Shown: positions 48,001-60,361 of the stretch, one piece after another
Layout: every line of letters begins with the position of its first letter
Position numbering within the stretch: position 1 is the first letter of the stretch
From: Dictyostelium firmibasis
Lineage: Eukaryota > Evosea > Eumycetozoa > Dictyosteliales > Dictyosteliaceae
Reading direction: 5' to 3'
NCBI GenBank assembly: GCA_036169595.1
Contig: CM069765.1
Span: 370,001-434,000, forward strand
Length of the DNA: 64,000 bases
Program-made: the position numbers and the translations under genes
Notes under the pieces: generated by a model
What the model saw: the letters and a program-made list of their open reading frames with translations, nothing else
Told to the model about the DNA's origin: nothing
Database searches by the model: none

Positions 48001-51000
48001 TAAAGAAGAACCATTTCAATTTTTAAAAGATCATCAATCTCGTGGTAAACCATTATTTCCTGGTTGTGGATATCTTGATAATATTTTAAAAATATTCCCA
48101 AATCAAGACCTAACAATCTCAAATTTAGAATTTAAATCGCAATTTCCATTAACAGAAGGTGTGAAACAAATTCTTTCAACCAATATTTATAAAAGTTCCA
48201 AAAATGAATATAGAGCAATATTTAGTTTTAAAGATAAAAATGGAAAATGGATTCAATCTTCATTTGGTAGAATATCAACCATAAAACATACTGAGTCAAA
48301 AGTTGATAAGGTCGATGTTGATAAATTGAGAAGTGAGTGTTTAATAACTACATTAAATAAAGAAGATTTCTACAAAACACTTAAAAAAATGGGAAATATT
48401 TCAATATTACAGCAATTTCAAAGAATTGAGGAGGCATCATATGGAAAAAAGAGCTGTTTTGCTAAAATTTCATTGGAATCAGTTTCAAGCTATGATAACG
48501 ATTCATTTTTTAACATTTGCATTTTAGATTCATGTTTTCAAGTTTTAGGTGCTCTTTTCCCCAATCCAACAACATTAATTTTCGATAAAGTTGAAAATTT
48601 AAAATTTTATTCTTCAAATATTCCCAAATCCGCTGAAGATAGAAAAAACAAACTCATTTATTGTTATTCTGAAAGAATAACAATGACTGGCGATTCATTG
48701 TATGCAAAGACAACATGCTTTTTAGAGGATGGGTCAATCCTATTCCATTCACCATTGGTTACATTTACTTCAATTATTCCATATTTAGTTAATCAACAAA
48801 TTGAATGTCCAAACAATCAATTATTCTCCCAGTGTCTTCAATTAAAGGATTCGATTTCCGAATCTGTATTAAAGAATATTCTACATTTTGATCATCGTCA
48901 ACAACAACAAAAATCAATTGCAATTTCAACATTTTCAACATTTTTATTTTTAAAATTTAATAGTAAGTTTGAAATAACAATCAATGATATCGTAGATAAA
49001 TCTGTAGATGAATTGGTCGATAGTTGTTCCTTATATAAAAATATAACAAAAACAAATGATATAGATACCATTAATAATGATCATGAATATAAAAAAATCA
49101 ATTTAATTAGAACCATCTTTAAAATATTAAAATCAAAAGTTTCATATATTGGTCAAACATTAAATACATTGACAAAAGAAGATGAAACTACAATGACATT
49201 CTTTTCAGATGTAATGATTAATAACTATATTTCAGATGGTTTATTAAATTTAGAAATCTACCAACATAGATTACTATCGGATTTCCTATCAAACTTAATT
49301 TCACCAATTGTTAAAGAAAAAATAGTTTTTAGAATCTTAGAAATTGGTTGTGGTGTTGGTGAATTATCAAAAGAAATAAATGATAAAATAGATCAGTTAT
49401 TAAATGATAATCCATTGAATGAAATAAATATCGAATATACATTTACCGATACCGATGATTCAAAAGCTATGATAATTATTGAAAAATTATCAAACTCCAA
49501 ATCGAGTTGCATCTTTAAAATATCAAATTTAAACAAGTCATTGGTTTCAGAACAACTATTTAATCCATCTTATTATGATGTAATTATATTATCAAATACA
49601 TGTAGTGATAATGGTAACATTAAAGATATTAAATCATCAATTGGTTATTTAAATGAAATTTTAAGTCCAAATGGTCATTTATTAATATTGGACTCTAATT
49701 TCCGACAAACATCAATTGACGATGATAAAAAGTATCAACAATGGTTATCAATTAACTATTTAAATTCAAAATCAATGGAATTAAATGAATGGCATAATCT
49801 ATTGGTAAATGAACTCCACTTTAATGATTTCATTTCATTATCTGGTGAGATTGAACCATATTTAATTCAAGTCCAAAAACCAAATCTATCAAGCTCAATC
49901 AAAAATATTAAGCATGCTGATTTTAATTATGACCAAGTTATTATATTTGGAGGTGATAATAGTAATGATATAGTTCGTGAGGAAATCAGTAAATACGTTA
50001 CAAACGTTAAGAGAATTTATTCATTTGAAGAATTTGAAAATCATGTCGAACTCAATCAATTAACTGAAAATTCATTAATTTTATTCATTGAATCAATTAA
50101 TCAATTGTCAATTGATAATTTTAATCAGGTTTCTTTGAACTATATCAAAATAAATCAATATTTATTAAGAAATGAAATTGGAGGATGCAAACATATTTTA
50201 TTATCAAAAAATATTAATTTTGAATCTTCAAATTATCTTGCATCACCATTGGCCGGTTCATTTAGATATTTCTGCGAGTTTGACCAATTAAATATATATT
50301 CATTGGAATTTGATGATAATTCGTCATATTTAAAAGGAAATCACTTATTATTTAATATTATTCAAGAACTTTCAAATTCAAAAAAACACATACAAAGAGA
50401 ATATATAATTAGAAATGATAATGTCTATTATGAAAGAATTAAATTGGAGTCAAATTTAAAATTAAAATATAAATCAAATTCATATGTTGAAAATAAAAAT
50501 GAATTGGTCGCAAAATTAAATACTGATTTAACATTTAGATTGGAAGCACTGCCACAATTAGAATCAAATTTTGTTGAAATAAAAGTAATGGCAGCTGGTA
50601 TAAACTTTAAAGATAATTTGGTTTATCGCCGTTTAATTGCAATGGAAAATTCAAATCAAAATGGTGATCCCACAAAACCACAATTTGGGTATGAAATGAG
50701 TGGTGTTGTAGTAAGAGTTGGTGATAAAGTAACAAAGTTTAAAGTTGGTGACCATGTTATGGGCACTGGATTTCATTGTTGTTCATCAATTGTCCAAATT
50801 GATCAAGAAAGAATTGCCATTAAACCGAATAATATATCATGGGCTGAAGCAGCAATTTCGCTAATTTATATTACATCTTATAGTTGTTTATTTGAACTTG
50901 GCAAATTAGATTTATATCAATCAACTGAAACTGTACTAATTCACTCAGGTACTGGTGGTATTGGTTTATCATGTATTGATTTTTTAAAGTTGTATGATTT

Positions 51001-52690
51001 CAAAGGATTTTTATTTGTAACGGTTAGCTCAGAAGAAAAGAAACAATATTTGATTGATCGTTATGGAGATTTTATAACTGCTATCTATTCTTCAAAAAAC
51101 ACAGATTATGAATATTTGATAAAATCAAAAATATTAGAGTTAACTGGATCACAAACCAACTATATTTTGCCTCAACATCATGTCGATTTAATTATTAATT
51201 CATTACCTGGTGAATTTTTGGATGCTAATTTTAATTGTCTTTCTCAAGGTGGTAGAATCGTTGATATATCAATTACCCATATGACAACAACTGATACAAC
51301 CGACTTTTATAAGTTTAAAAATTTCATTGGTTATACCTCGTATGAATCTCTTATCGCTGGTTTTAGAAAGAATAAACACGTATTAAAAATCTTAGTAGAT
51401 CATTTAGCAAGTGGAAAATTAAAACCTGTTCCTATTTTAGAATTTCCAGTTGAAAAAATTAAGGAAGCAATAGAATGTCAGGGTGATAGAAAACATATTG
51501 GTAAAATTGTTGTAAACTTTAGTACTTCCAATGATTTGGTAAATGATACAATTATCAAATCAGATAATCAGTTCCTAAAGAATCATCTCTTCCAATTACC
51601 AAATTATAAAATTCATGAAAACCATTTAGGCAAAACAATATTAATAACTGGTCAAACTGGTCTTTCAAAGACGATTATAGATTGGATAAAACTTTATAGA
51701 TCAAATTCAATTGAAACAATTATTGTATTGTCAAAATCACCAATTAAATATGAATTAGAGTTAATAATTGGAAATTTAAAATTTTCAGGTTCTAATTTAA
51801 ATATTTATTTCAAACAAGCTGATGTTTCAAATGAAGAGAGTTTATCTAAAGCCATTAAAGAATTATTTGATGAAAATAAAAACATTTCGCCTATAGAATC
51901 AATTTTTCATAATGCATTTGCACCAGCTGAATGCGAAGCATTGGATATAGATATGAACCATTTAAATGTATCTCACTCTGCAAAATCATTTGGTGCATTA
52001 AATTTACATAAGCTCTCATTGAATTGGCCTATCAAACAATTTATATTATCGAGCTCAGTTACTTCGATTTTAGGATCACAACGTCAATGTGGTTATGTTG
52101 CAAGTAATAATTTAATCGATGCACTTTCAAGATATAGAAAATCATTAAACTTACCAAGCATTTCAATTAATTGGGGACTTTTAGAACATAATGGTTATGT
52201 TGCTCGTAATGAAGCGGTCTCCAAATTATTTGAATTACAAGGTTTAATTCCTATTTCCATGGATTCAGTATGGGGTACATTGGATTTACTTTTACAGAAC
52301 CAAGAGCAATCAACAAATAAAATGATTTCATCATTTGAATATTATAGTACAAGTAAAACATATGAAAACCATAAACTATACTACAAATTAGATTATTTTT
52401 TAAATCCAATTAAATCAAAAGAATTAATAACTGATGAAAATGAAATTTCAATTAAACAAGGAATCATTAATAAATTTGCAGGTTTATTATCAATCGATTC
52501 AGATAAATTAAATTTAGATATTAAAGTCATCGATTATGGTGCTGATTCTTTATTGGTTGTGGAAGTAAAGAATTGGTGTGATAAATCATTTGCTCCAAAT
52601 ATATTGTCAATTACACAAATTCAAAACTCTACTATTAATCAAATAATCAACTCTGTTTCTTCGAAAATGAGAAATAAAACAAAAAAATAA
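45036..52690 (+). CDS. Type I iterative polyketide synthase (KS-AT-DH-MT-ER-KR-ACP)
   Basis: Exons 45036-45660 and 45756-52690 (donor GTAAGT, acceptor TAG, phase 1) give 2,519 residues. Ketosynthase: Cys177 in DTACSSS, His316 in HGTGTQ, His354 in IGHLEP. Acyltransferase: Ser639 in GHSFGE. Dehydratase: His968 in KDHQSRGKPLFPG. C-methyltransferase: LEIGCGVG (about 1404-1411). Enoylreductase: HSGTGGIG at 1938. Ketoreductase: TGQTGLS (about 2174) with Tyr2322 in GYVASNN. Acyl carrier: Ser2473 in GADSLL. No thioesterase or chalcone-synthase-like domain follows, so release is by another route. The fully reducing domain set predicts a methylated, reduced chain. The ketoreductase glycine motif departs from GGxGGLG. 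Dictyostelium has dozens of such genes; the number of this one is not assigned. Confidence 0.96.
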
Positions 52691-52985
52691 ACTAATATTA
52701 AATAAAATAATAAAAAAATTATATTGTTGTAAAAATAAAATAAAATTAAAATAAAAATTAAAATTAGTTTGTAATTCTATTACCTTATCAGCTACTCGAT
52801 TTTCATAAGTTCCCAGCGAATGGCTTTGATTTTCTTAAATGATATTGTTTCTTAAACATTTTTTTTATTTAATTTTTTTATATATTATTTATATCCAAAT
52901 GAGAAATATTTAAAGAAAGTATAGAAATACCAAATTAAAAGAAAGTATACAACATGGGTAGGATTATAAAATGGTCAATTCCAAC
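52691..52985. other. Intergenic region after the polyketide synthase
   Basis: AT-rich 3' region between the PKS stop and a decayed gene converging from the right. No signal seen. Confidence 0.4.
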
Positions 52986-54660
52986 CACTTGCTTGTTGTT
53001 GAGTTTGTTGTTGAGTTTGTTGTTGAGCTTGTTATTGAGTTTGTGATGATTGAATTGTTGGTGATGCTGGTGTTAATGGATATTGGGTTGATTTTCTAAT
53101 ACCATTACTTGTTGTTGGATATGTACCTGTTATATTTTGATCTAGATAAGTTGGTGGAAAGGTACGAGAAAAATCAATTAGATAGAATCTACCATCAGTG
53201 CCAATATGTCCTTCAATATCAGTTGCCGAGTAAAGTAGTGTACCACCCAAATGAGGTTTCAAATTTAACATTTGTGATAGAGAATGCATAATGGGTAGTG
53301 CTTTATCATTGGCATGAACAGTTTTACCCATATCACTTGGGCCATAAACAATTGTTGATTTCTCACCACTTGATATAATTGGTAAATAGCTCATTGCAAT
53401 TAAACGGAAACCCATAAAATTTACCAAGACCATTAAAGGTACACAAAGACCACCGATTGGAGAATTCAAAGTTGCCGTACAACCTTTTAGTTCTTGACCA
53501 CCAACTTTTGCCCCACCCTATTCATCATATAAACTACCAGAGAATTTAAATAATACATTTCTTACAATATATTTATCACCACCTAAACGACCACCAATTG
53601 ATCGACTTTAAATGGTTTTCTCTTTTAGATAAAGTTCTTCAATAATAATCCTACCATAGGTTTTAACTGTGTGAATAAAATCTTGAGATATGTAATAAAT
53701 CAGTACAAATCTCTTGTAAACGATAAAGATTTGTATCCAATGATGGAAATTCTCTAAATCTAAGTACAACCTTTTGGAATCTTTCATTCAAATCTGATTC
53801 ATCATCTAATTTCATATCTTCTTCGTCTTCATTTGTTTCTTTCTTTGATTTGTTGGTGATGATGAGTTTGGTGTAGAGTTTTTATTTTGATTAATAATAT
53901 TTTTATTTTGTTGAATTTCATATGGGTCAATATTATCTTGTTGTAAAAGTTTGTCACTGCTATTGGATTTTATATCATCTTTTAATGATTGTGAACTTTG
54001 TTTATTACTAACACCAATATTAGAACTATTTATGAAATTACTTTCAGATCTAGTCAAAACTCTATCACTACGAGAAGTAGATTGAATTGAAAAAGTAGAT
54101 TGCGATCTGTGAATAGTGTGTTGTCTAGATTCTTCATTTTCTGAATCATACTCTGATAAATCATCTATGATATGATCGACTCAGTATCATATGGATTATC
54201 TGGGTAATGATTATTTGGATTTGGTGGGGTTGGATTATCTGCTGCTGAAAATATTGCCATTGAATTTGATGATAATGACATACCAGTTTTTGCAACACTA
54301 TTGATATTTAAAAATCCCTTTGTTCATCAACTACACTTGTATTCATATTATTTCTATTAAAATTTATATTATTACCAATTATTATTGGTTTAGTTGTTAT
54401 TATTATTATTAAAACCAATTCCATTATTATTATTATGCTATTAATATCAATTGATTGTAATGGTTGGCCTGTAGAAGTAATAGTTAATGAAGAAGGAGTT
54501 CTCTTGGTATTGCACTTTAATGTCTTACGATACCACTTTTTTTCATCTTCAGCTGGTTGAAAACCGAACGCTTCATTATATGCATTGTCGATTAAACCTT
54601 CATGACCTTTTGGAACGTTTCACTTCTTAATTGCTTCGATTTTGTCGAGATTTGGGTAAT
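52970..54660 (-). pseudogene. Decayed large host gene of a family resembling CLU-type proteins
   Basis: Reads leftward in fragments. Upstream: EAFGFQPAEDEKKWYRKTLK and Ser/Asn-rich linkers (SVAKTGMSLSSNSMAIFSAA; HIIDDLSEYDSENEESRQ). Then a conserved block: FREFPSLDTNLYRLQEICTD, KTYGRIIIEELYLKEKTI, IGGRLGGDKYIVRNVLFKF, YGPSDMGKTVHANDKAL, DIEGHIGTDGRFYLIDFSRT. A Gln-rich end contains a stop in place of one Gln codon (at 53032-53034). At least two further stops (one near 53516) and several frame changes break it, so no full product is possible. The conserved block is familiar from large amoeba proteins, but I cannot name the family with confidence. Several kilobases of related decayed DNA lie to the right. 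Confidence 0.75.
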
Positions 54661-55280
54661 TTTATCTTTAGTTGATTATCTTGAAGGGTTTGAAAGACCA
54701 GTTTCAATTTATTCAAGTATTCTTTGGCCCATTAGTTTAACTAGTAGATCATCGATGAATGCCACGAAATAGGATTCTTTTAGATGTCCTCGGAACACTG
54801 AATCAATGAATCTGGAAAACACCTGGAGCTCCAAAGGTGACTTCAAATTTACCATAAGGAGAATTGAAAGTCGTGAGATGACATGAACAATCTTCCAACC
54901 TTAATTGGTGGAATCCATTTAATAGACCCATCTTTGAAAATAATTGATACCCATTCTTTGAGGAGGTGGTGTTTAGTAAAGGATATCAATCGGATAGCGT
55001 TACCTTATTGAGTAATCTGTAATCCACACACATTCGCAAAGATCCATCAGGCTTTGCAACGGCCACTATTGGAAACGAGGTGAGAGCATTTGAAGGTTTG
55101 ATCACTGGTGATTTAGCAAAACAATACCAAATCTAATTGTACTAACACCTTCATCTTAATCGATGGAGTATGAACATTAGTGAATTGGGAAAGGATAAAG
55201 TTGTAGATCCATGGTCAACCACCTTCAATGTCATCATTTCTATTACCACTATTACCTGAAGCCTGTAAATCTACCTTGTG
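54660..55280 (-). mobile_element. Ty3/gypsy-type reverse-transcriptase fragment (fossil)
   Basis: Minus-strand text resembles the gypsy reverse-transcriptase core: VAKPDGSLRMCVDYRLLNKV, then a fingers/palm stretch and a FIDD active-site motif. Only this part of the element is present, it has several breaks, and no LTR directly adjoins it. Skipper-like or DGLT-like origin is possible. It abuts the decayed host gene. Confidence 0.7.
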
Positions 55281-55310
55281 AAACCTGTTTTCATTAGATT
55301 TTTTTTTTTT

Positions 55311-55930
55311 TTTTTTGTAATAATTTTTATTATATATTTATGTATAAAGAGACACAGCAAGGGGAAAAAGTTTTGTAGTGAATTAATAATAAAATAGTAA
55401 ATAATGCTTTTTTTCATTGAAATTACTTACCTTTCGCCAATTGAAAATTATTTATACATAAAAATAAACAAAATCTATTTAAAAAAATAAAAGAGAAATA
55501 ACAACGTCGTGTGAAGAATTCTTTAGGTCGAATATATAATTTTAAACGCAGGTGGTAAAAAGTTATGGGGAATACGTCAATCCACCAAGGTGGACGAGGA
55601 ATTAATACCCCAAATTCAGCACAAAACTGAATATTTGGGTTTTAGATAGTTATATATGTACAATAACTAAATGTATCACAACCAATGCTCTGGTGAAAAC
55701 AGGTATCATCGTCAACGTGAAGGACGATAAGGCTTATTTACCTCCCTTTACATCCCACTCATGATGAATCTGTGAACACCGACCCTCCAATGGAATTATA
55801 AATTCCACCCCTAACGATCCATGATAGCTCCACTATCTACAGATCTTCGGAATAATACCCCCACTTCATCCTCGTTTAAGATTATACATTCTGAATCCCA
55901 ACACACAATCAGATGCTACACAATTTTATT
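55311..55930. mobile_element. LTR-like or other transposon remnant (fossil), uncertain
   Basis: A block of markedly more mixed base composition (for example GGTGGACGAGG, GACGATAAGG, CCGACCCTCC) with no open frame, set in AT-rich DNA beside the gypsy fragment. On the minus strand it begins TGTTGGGATTC, a plausible LTR start. It may be an LTR of the neighbouring fragment; broken or solo. Confidence 0.4.
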
Positions 55931-56269
55931 TTATTTTTTTTTAAAAAGATTGAGGTTTATTTTATATATACATACATGGTAAAAAAGTCTGTGATAAAAT
56001 ACAAATTTTTTTATTTTATATAATTAATATATTATTATTATTATATAACTATTATTATTATTTCTATAATATTTAAATTAAATAATTACCTTTAATAATA
56101 ATAATTCATAACACTTGTTTACTTTGAATAAATAAAATTTTGGGAAAAAAAAAAAAATTTTGAAATTAAAAAAAAAAAAATTAAAAATAAAAAAAAAAAC
56201 TCAATTTTGGTTGTATAAATTTTTTTAATAATAATTTTTTTTTAATTTAAATTAGTACTAATGATCCTA
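55931..56269. other. AT-rich spacer
   Basis: A and T runs and TTATTA patches between the LTR-like block and the next possible gene. Nothing recognised. Confidence 0.4.
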
Positions 56270-57067
56270 ACTTCATGTTAGTGTTTATGTTGCTTTTATT
56301 GTTGGTGTTGGTGTTGGTGTTGGTGTTGGTGTTGGTGTTGGTTTTGGCTAAAATGAAAAGCCAGGGTAATTTAAGATTAACAGCACCTGAAATCAATTGA
56401 GACATATAGTTTAACCACTTTTGTTGTAGTTGTGGTTGGTGAAGAGTGAATTTGGAAGCATTTTATTTCATTTTTTAAACTAATTTTCTGAAATGGTAAT
56501 ATAAAGAGTCCATTCCCCTAAAAAAAAAAAAAAAGAAAAAAAAAATTAAAAAAAAAAAATCGATTTTTGAAAAATATGAATTAATAGCTGAAAAGTAGAT
56601 CTAAAAAAAAAAAAATTGTATAAAAAAATTATGTATAATTTCAACTAATCAAAAAAAAATAAAAAAAATAAAAAATCAGATTTTATATTAATTGTATGAT
56701 CATCATTACCATTACCTAATTGTTGTTGTTGTTGTTTATTGTTATCCTTAAGTTCTGATAAGAAATTATTTTTATAACCTTGAATATCCATTAAAATCAT
56801 ATCTTCTTCTTCTTTAACTGAAAGTGGTTGATAGATTATTTTGGCAAACTTTCACTTCTGGTATGTTATAATTATAATGTATCTATGTATCTATATATAA
56901 TTTTAAACATACCCTCCATAATCATCGTCATTAAGGTTTGCTTCGCTATTCCATTTTCTGATTGTGAAATTTGACATCATATTTCTACCTCTTGGTGTAT
57001 GATTTTGATGCTCTGTTTGTTGTTTAATATATTCATTTGTAAAATCAACACTTTTTCTGTGGTCCAT
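56270..57067 (-). CDS. Possible multi-exon gene of unknown function, perhaps decayed
   Basis: Three coding-looking stretches read leftward. From ATG 57067 comes MDHRKSVDFTNEYIKQQ, then GRNMMSNFTIRKWNSEANLN and DDDYGG, next to a GTATGT donor at about 56910. A second stretch (about 56720-56850) reads AKIIYQPLSVKEEEDMILMD and NNFLSELKDNNKQQQQQ. A third (about 56300-56465) reads ASKFTLHQPQLQQKWLNYMS, QLISGAVNLKLPWLF and a Thr/Asn repeat. The first splice keeps frame only with an unusual donor or acceptor, so either the gene is damaged or I have missed the right borders. No family recognised. It lies among pseudogenes. Confidence 0.35.
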
Positions 57068-57564
57068 GGTTTGATTATTTTTTTTTGACCCTCTTTATTT
57101 ATTTTTTGACCCTTTTTATTTTTTATTTTTTATTTTTTATTTTTTATTTTTTATTTTTTTGGTTTTTGAAAAAAAATAATCAGTTGTAGAAAAAAAAAAA
57201 AAAAAAAAAAAAAAAGTATATATCAATATTTAATAATACAATTAGTTGGTTAATTTAAAAATAAAATAAAAAATATCTTAATATTTTTATTTTTTTATAA
57301 TAATAAAAATTGATTGGTTTTTATTTTTTCTGACAATTACAATGAAAACAAAAAAAAAAAAAAAAAAAAAATTAAAAAAAATTATTTGAAAATAAAAAAA
57401 AAATTAAAAAAAAAAAAAAATTAAAAAAAAAAAAAAATTAAAAATATCATGTTTGGGAGAAATGGGTCTCTTTTTTTAATTTTTTTTTTTTGAATTTTGC
57501 TTCTTTTTCCTAAAATAATTAATAAATAATATTAATAAAATTATTATTTGTTTATTTATTTATA
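57068..57564. other. AT-rich intergenic region
   Basis: Upstream side of the possible gene: TTTTTATT repeats (57115-57160), A runs at 57190-57215 and 57350-57435, T runs, and TTTATTTA patches. Nothing recognised. Confidence 0.4.
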
Positions 57565-57740
57565 TATTTATTTATTTATTACTTTTCTTTCATTGAAATC
57601 TTTTTCTAATTTTTTTTCACCAAAATCAACCAAAACATCTAAATTTTCTGAATCTTCTTTTGAAAGGAATTTATCATAAGAGGGGATCTACATAAGGTTT
57701 ATTCTTATTTTTAAATGGTGCAATTCCATAATTTTTCTAT
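57565..57740 (-). pseudogene. Short decayed coding fragment
   Basis: Minus strand reads GIAPFKNKNKPYVDP then, after a one-base shift at about 57685, SYDKFLSKEDSENLDVLVDF and EKKLEKDFNERKVINK before TAA. Composition is gene-like but there is no start and the frame is broken. Parent gene unknown. Confidence 0.5.
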
Positions 57741-57763
57741 TAATCGATAAAACTAAACATAAT

Positions 57764-57805
57764 TTTAAAAACTATGATTTGAACATCCTTTGAGATGAGG
57801 TTTAA
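57764..57805 (+). repeat. Diverged tail of the SINE-like tRNA-headed repeat
   Basis: AAAACTATGATTTGAACATC then CTTTGAGATGAGGTTTAAAA corresponds to the tail block AAAACATGATTCGAACACATCCAATTGGATGAGGTTAATAAAA of the copy at 9286, with several changes. No tRNA gene is near it in view. Confidence 0.55.
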
Positions 57806-57987
57806 AAAAAATAATAATAATAAAAAAAATGAACAAATAATATTAGTAAAAAGATGATCATGAAAATTCTTATATAAAAATAGTTACAAATAAAATTTAT
57901 GATATTTATTAAATTTTAAGTGTGAGAAGAAAATTTTAAATTTTTTTCAAAGTCAAGTGAAGCATTTGGTTTGATTTTGTGAGTAAT

Positions 57988-58848
57988 TTATCTCCATTTA
58001 CTTGGGTTTGAAACCAAATAGTTAGTTAATACGTCGTATTCAACTGGATCCCAGACCGCATCTTGATAACGAAGAGTGAAAGGATCATCACGATTTATTG
58101 GCACAAACATTACAGAGGCATTAAGGCTTGGAATGTGTCTTAAATTGACACCTGGATTATTAGTATTAATGTTATCCATATTTACTTTATTAAATGGAGA
58201 AAAAATATAAGCATAAACAAGAACATTTTGATAAACAATATATGTTCCCTCTGTGAGTGTTTGTTTCCATGTTTGAGTTGTCTCTGATGTAACAGTTTCT
58301 TCATACTCAAAGCCAGTTGAAACTTCTAGAGATGCTTCACAACCAAAGAAACCTGCTGATGCTGATGCTTTAACCTGTGTACTAGTAGCGAATCTAGTTG
58401 TATAACCTTTTTTCTTTTCTAATATTGTCTCTACTGTACCGACAACTGGATATGATTTAATATATCTCATAAATCCTGCACATGGTACCACAGTACACGG
58501 GAACTCAAATGGAATTGGCACTGAAAGCAATTTGTATAGAAAAGTTACGGAACTGACTACAAGTTTTGATGTGGGCATTTTGATAAAAACTAATGGATCT
58601 GGTGGATTTTTCATCTTGATATGACGATCAATGGCAAAGTTTGTAGTTGCAGTTTGTGCATTTCCCAAATTAAAACTTCCAGTTGGACCATTGAAAGATG
58701 AAACAGAAAATGAGGATTCTCCAGCATTACTTAAAATAACATAACCAGGACCACTGGAAATTTGTTTATAGCCTTCTTTCTTTAACTTTTCTTCATTCTC
58801 TTTTTCATTTTTTAATAATTCTTCTTTTATTTTAATTTCACTATCCAT
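57988..58848 (-). CDS. Beta-rich protein, possibly of the aerolysin-like pore-forming fold
   Basis: Single intact exon, 286 residues, no signal peptide. The N-terminus is charged and helical (KIKEELLKNEKENEEKLKKE). The centre has long alternating Ser/Thr-rich strands (TRFATSTQVKASASAGFFGC, EASLEVSTGFEYEETVTSET, then QTWKQTLTEGTYIVYQNVLV). Such paired amphipathic Ser/Thr strands are typical of the insertion region of aerolysin-type beta-barrel proteins, found widely in eukaryotes with defence or unknown roles. The assignment is from strand pattern alone and could be wrong. It is the only clearly intact gene between 53 and 61 kb. Confidence 0.7.
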   Translation of the reverse strand: MDSEIKIKEELLKNEKENEEKLKKEGYKQISSGPGYVILSNAGESSFSVSSFNGPTGSFNLGNAQTATTNFAIDRHIKMKNPPDPLVFIKMPTSKLVVSSVTFLYKLLSVPIPFEFPCTVVPCAGFMRYIKSYPVVGTVETILEKKKGYTTRFATSTQVKASASAGFFGCEASLEVSTGFEYEETVTSETTQTWKQTLTEGTYIVYQNVLVYAYIFSPFNKVNMDNINTNNPGVNLRHIPSLNASVMFVPINRDDPFTLRYQDAVWDPVEYDVLTNYLVSNPSKWR

Positions 58849-59504
58849 TTTAAAATAAAAAATCTTTATTTTTTTTATTTTTTTTTTTGAAATTTATTAA
58901 ATAGTTAACTAAAAAAAATTTATTAAATAGTTGATTAAAAAAAAAAAATTTAATTTTTTTTATGAATTAATAAATAAATTTTTTTATTTTTTATTAATAA
59001 AAACCAGTTAATTCCCCAAATGATTCACTTGAGATTTTGTAAATTAGGAATTATTTTTCAAATGGAGGCAACTAAGATAAAAAATCTAACAGTTAAAATT
59101 GCCCGACATTCTGCAAAAAAAAATTTCAATTTTGCCCAATCAAAATTTTCTAATAAAAAAAACTAAAAATTCTTGACAGGGGTAATATTATATTAATAAA
59201 AATAAAAAAAAAAAAAGACAAAAAAAAAAATAATAATATAATCAATTGGCCAAATTACTTTTTTTTTTTTTGTAAATTGTTAATATTTCTCTGATTTATT
59301 TATTTTTTTAAAAAAAAAAATATGGTGCATATTGTGACAAGTAAATGAAGAATGGAAAATGTTATTTTATCACAAAATATGAATTGATTTTTTTTTTTTT
59401 TTTTGGTTTTTTCTTTTTATATACATATGTAATCTTTACATATAATTTTTACAAATATAAACCTTCTGTATAAAACTTTTTTTTTTACTTTTTTAAAATC
59501 AGTA
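58849..59504. other. Intergenic region
   Basis: Repeated ATTTATTAAATAGTT motif just upstream of the beta-rich gene (58890-58935), then AT-rich DNA with a few mixed patches (59080-59180). No gene recognised. Confidence 0.45.
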
Positions 59505-60361
59505 TACTGATTTTAGTGGTGTGAATTTCAAAGATCTTTCTCTTGGTCTTAATGGATCTGGGAGTGGGAATTCGATTTTACGATCGATACAACCGGACGA
59601 ATAAGAGTTAAAGATTCAATACGATTTGTGGCCATGATAAATTTGACGTCGGTTCTAGCGTTGAAGCCATCCAATTGATTCAAGAGCTCCAACATAGTTC
59701 TTAGAATCTCACGTTCACCGCCAGATTGAGAGTCATAATGATTGGTACCGATGGCATCAATTTCATTAATGAAAACGATAGATGGTGCACATTCATCAGC
59801 AACTCTAAATAATTCACGAACCAATTTTGAATCAACTCTGAGCCGACAACATGTAAAAATGTAGCAGAGGTTTGGTTGGCTACGGCTTTGGTGGTTTAAT
59901 ACCAATCTGCTCGTAGAGTTCTGGATGAGCTAAAGGTAATTCAATTGCCTCTTTCATCTCTTGAACTTATATTCTAAACCACCAATATCACTGTAAGTTT
60001 CGGTTGGCGCTTTTTCAACTTCATAACATTTACCATTGGGTCAACCTCACCATCGATTACACGAATCACAGAGAGAGTCTTGCTATTTAATAAAACAGTT
60101 GCACCCAAGTAAAGTTTTGATTTATCTACAAATGACATGATACGAACATAATGCTCTGGACCAACAGTCGATGAGACAATGGCATGATTATCATCGATAG
60201 TCTCCTCTAAGTTACCAACTTCCAATGGATCACCACGGAGTTCTTCTATGAAAATCTCTTCTTTTTTTCTTTTTACCAAATTGTGTTGGTGGTAGTGGTG
60301 GTTGATACTTTGGTTAATCTTTCTTTTCACCTTGGCTTCCTGACGATTGATTACTACCCAT
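59505..60361 (-). pseudogene. psmC1: 26S proteasome regulatory ATPase subunit 4 (Rpt2/PSMC1) pseudogene
   Basis: Starts MGSNQSSGSQGEKKD, the Rpt2 N-terminus with its N-myristoylation-type glycine, then hits a stop. Family blocks follow in broken frames: [95 protein letters not shown]. The stretch between IGIKPPK and AVANQ, which should hold the Walker A GxPGTGKT loop, is missing, and a second short deletion follows GSEL. The Walker B Asp-Glu reads NE. The last third of the protein is gone. Intronless; it looks like an old retrocopy or truncated duplicate. Confidence 0.93.
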
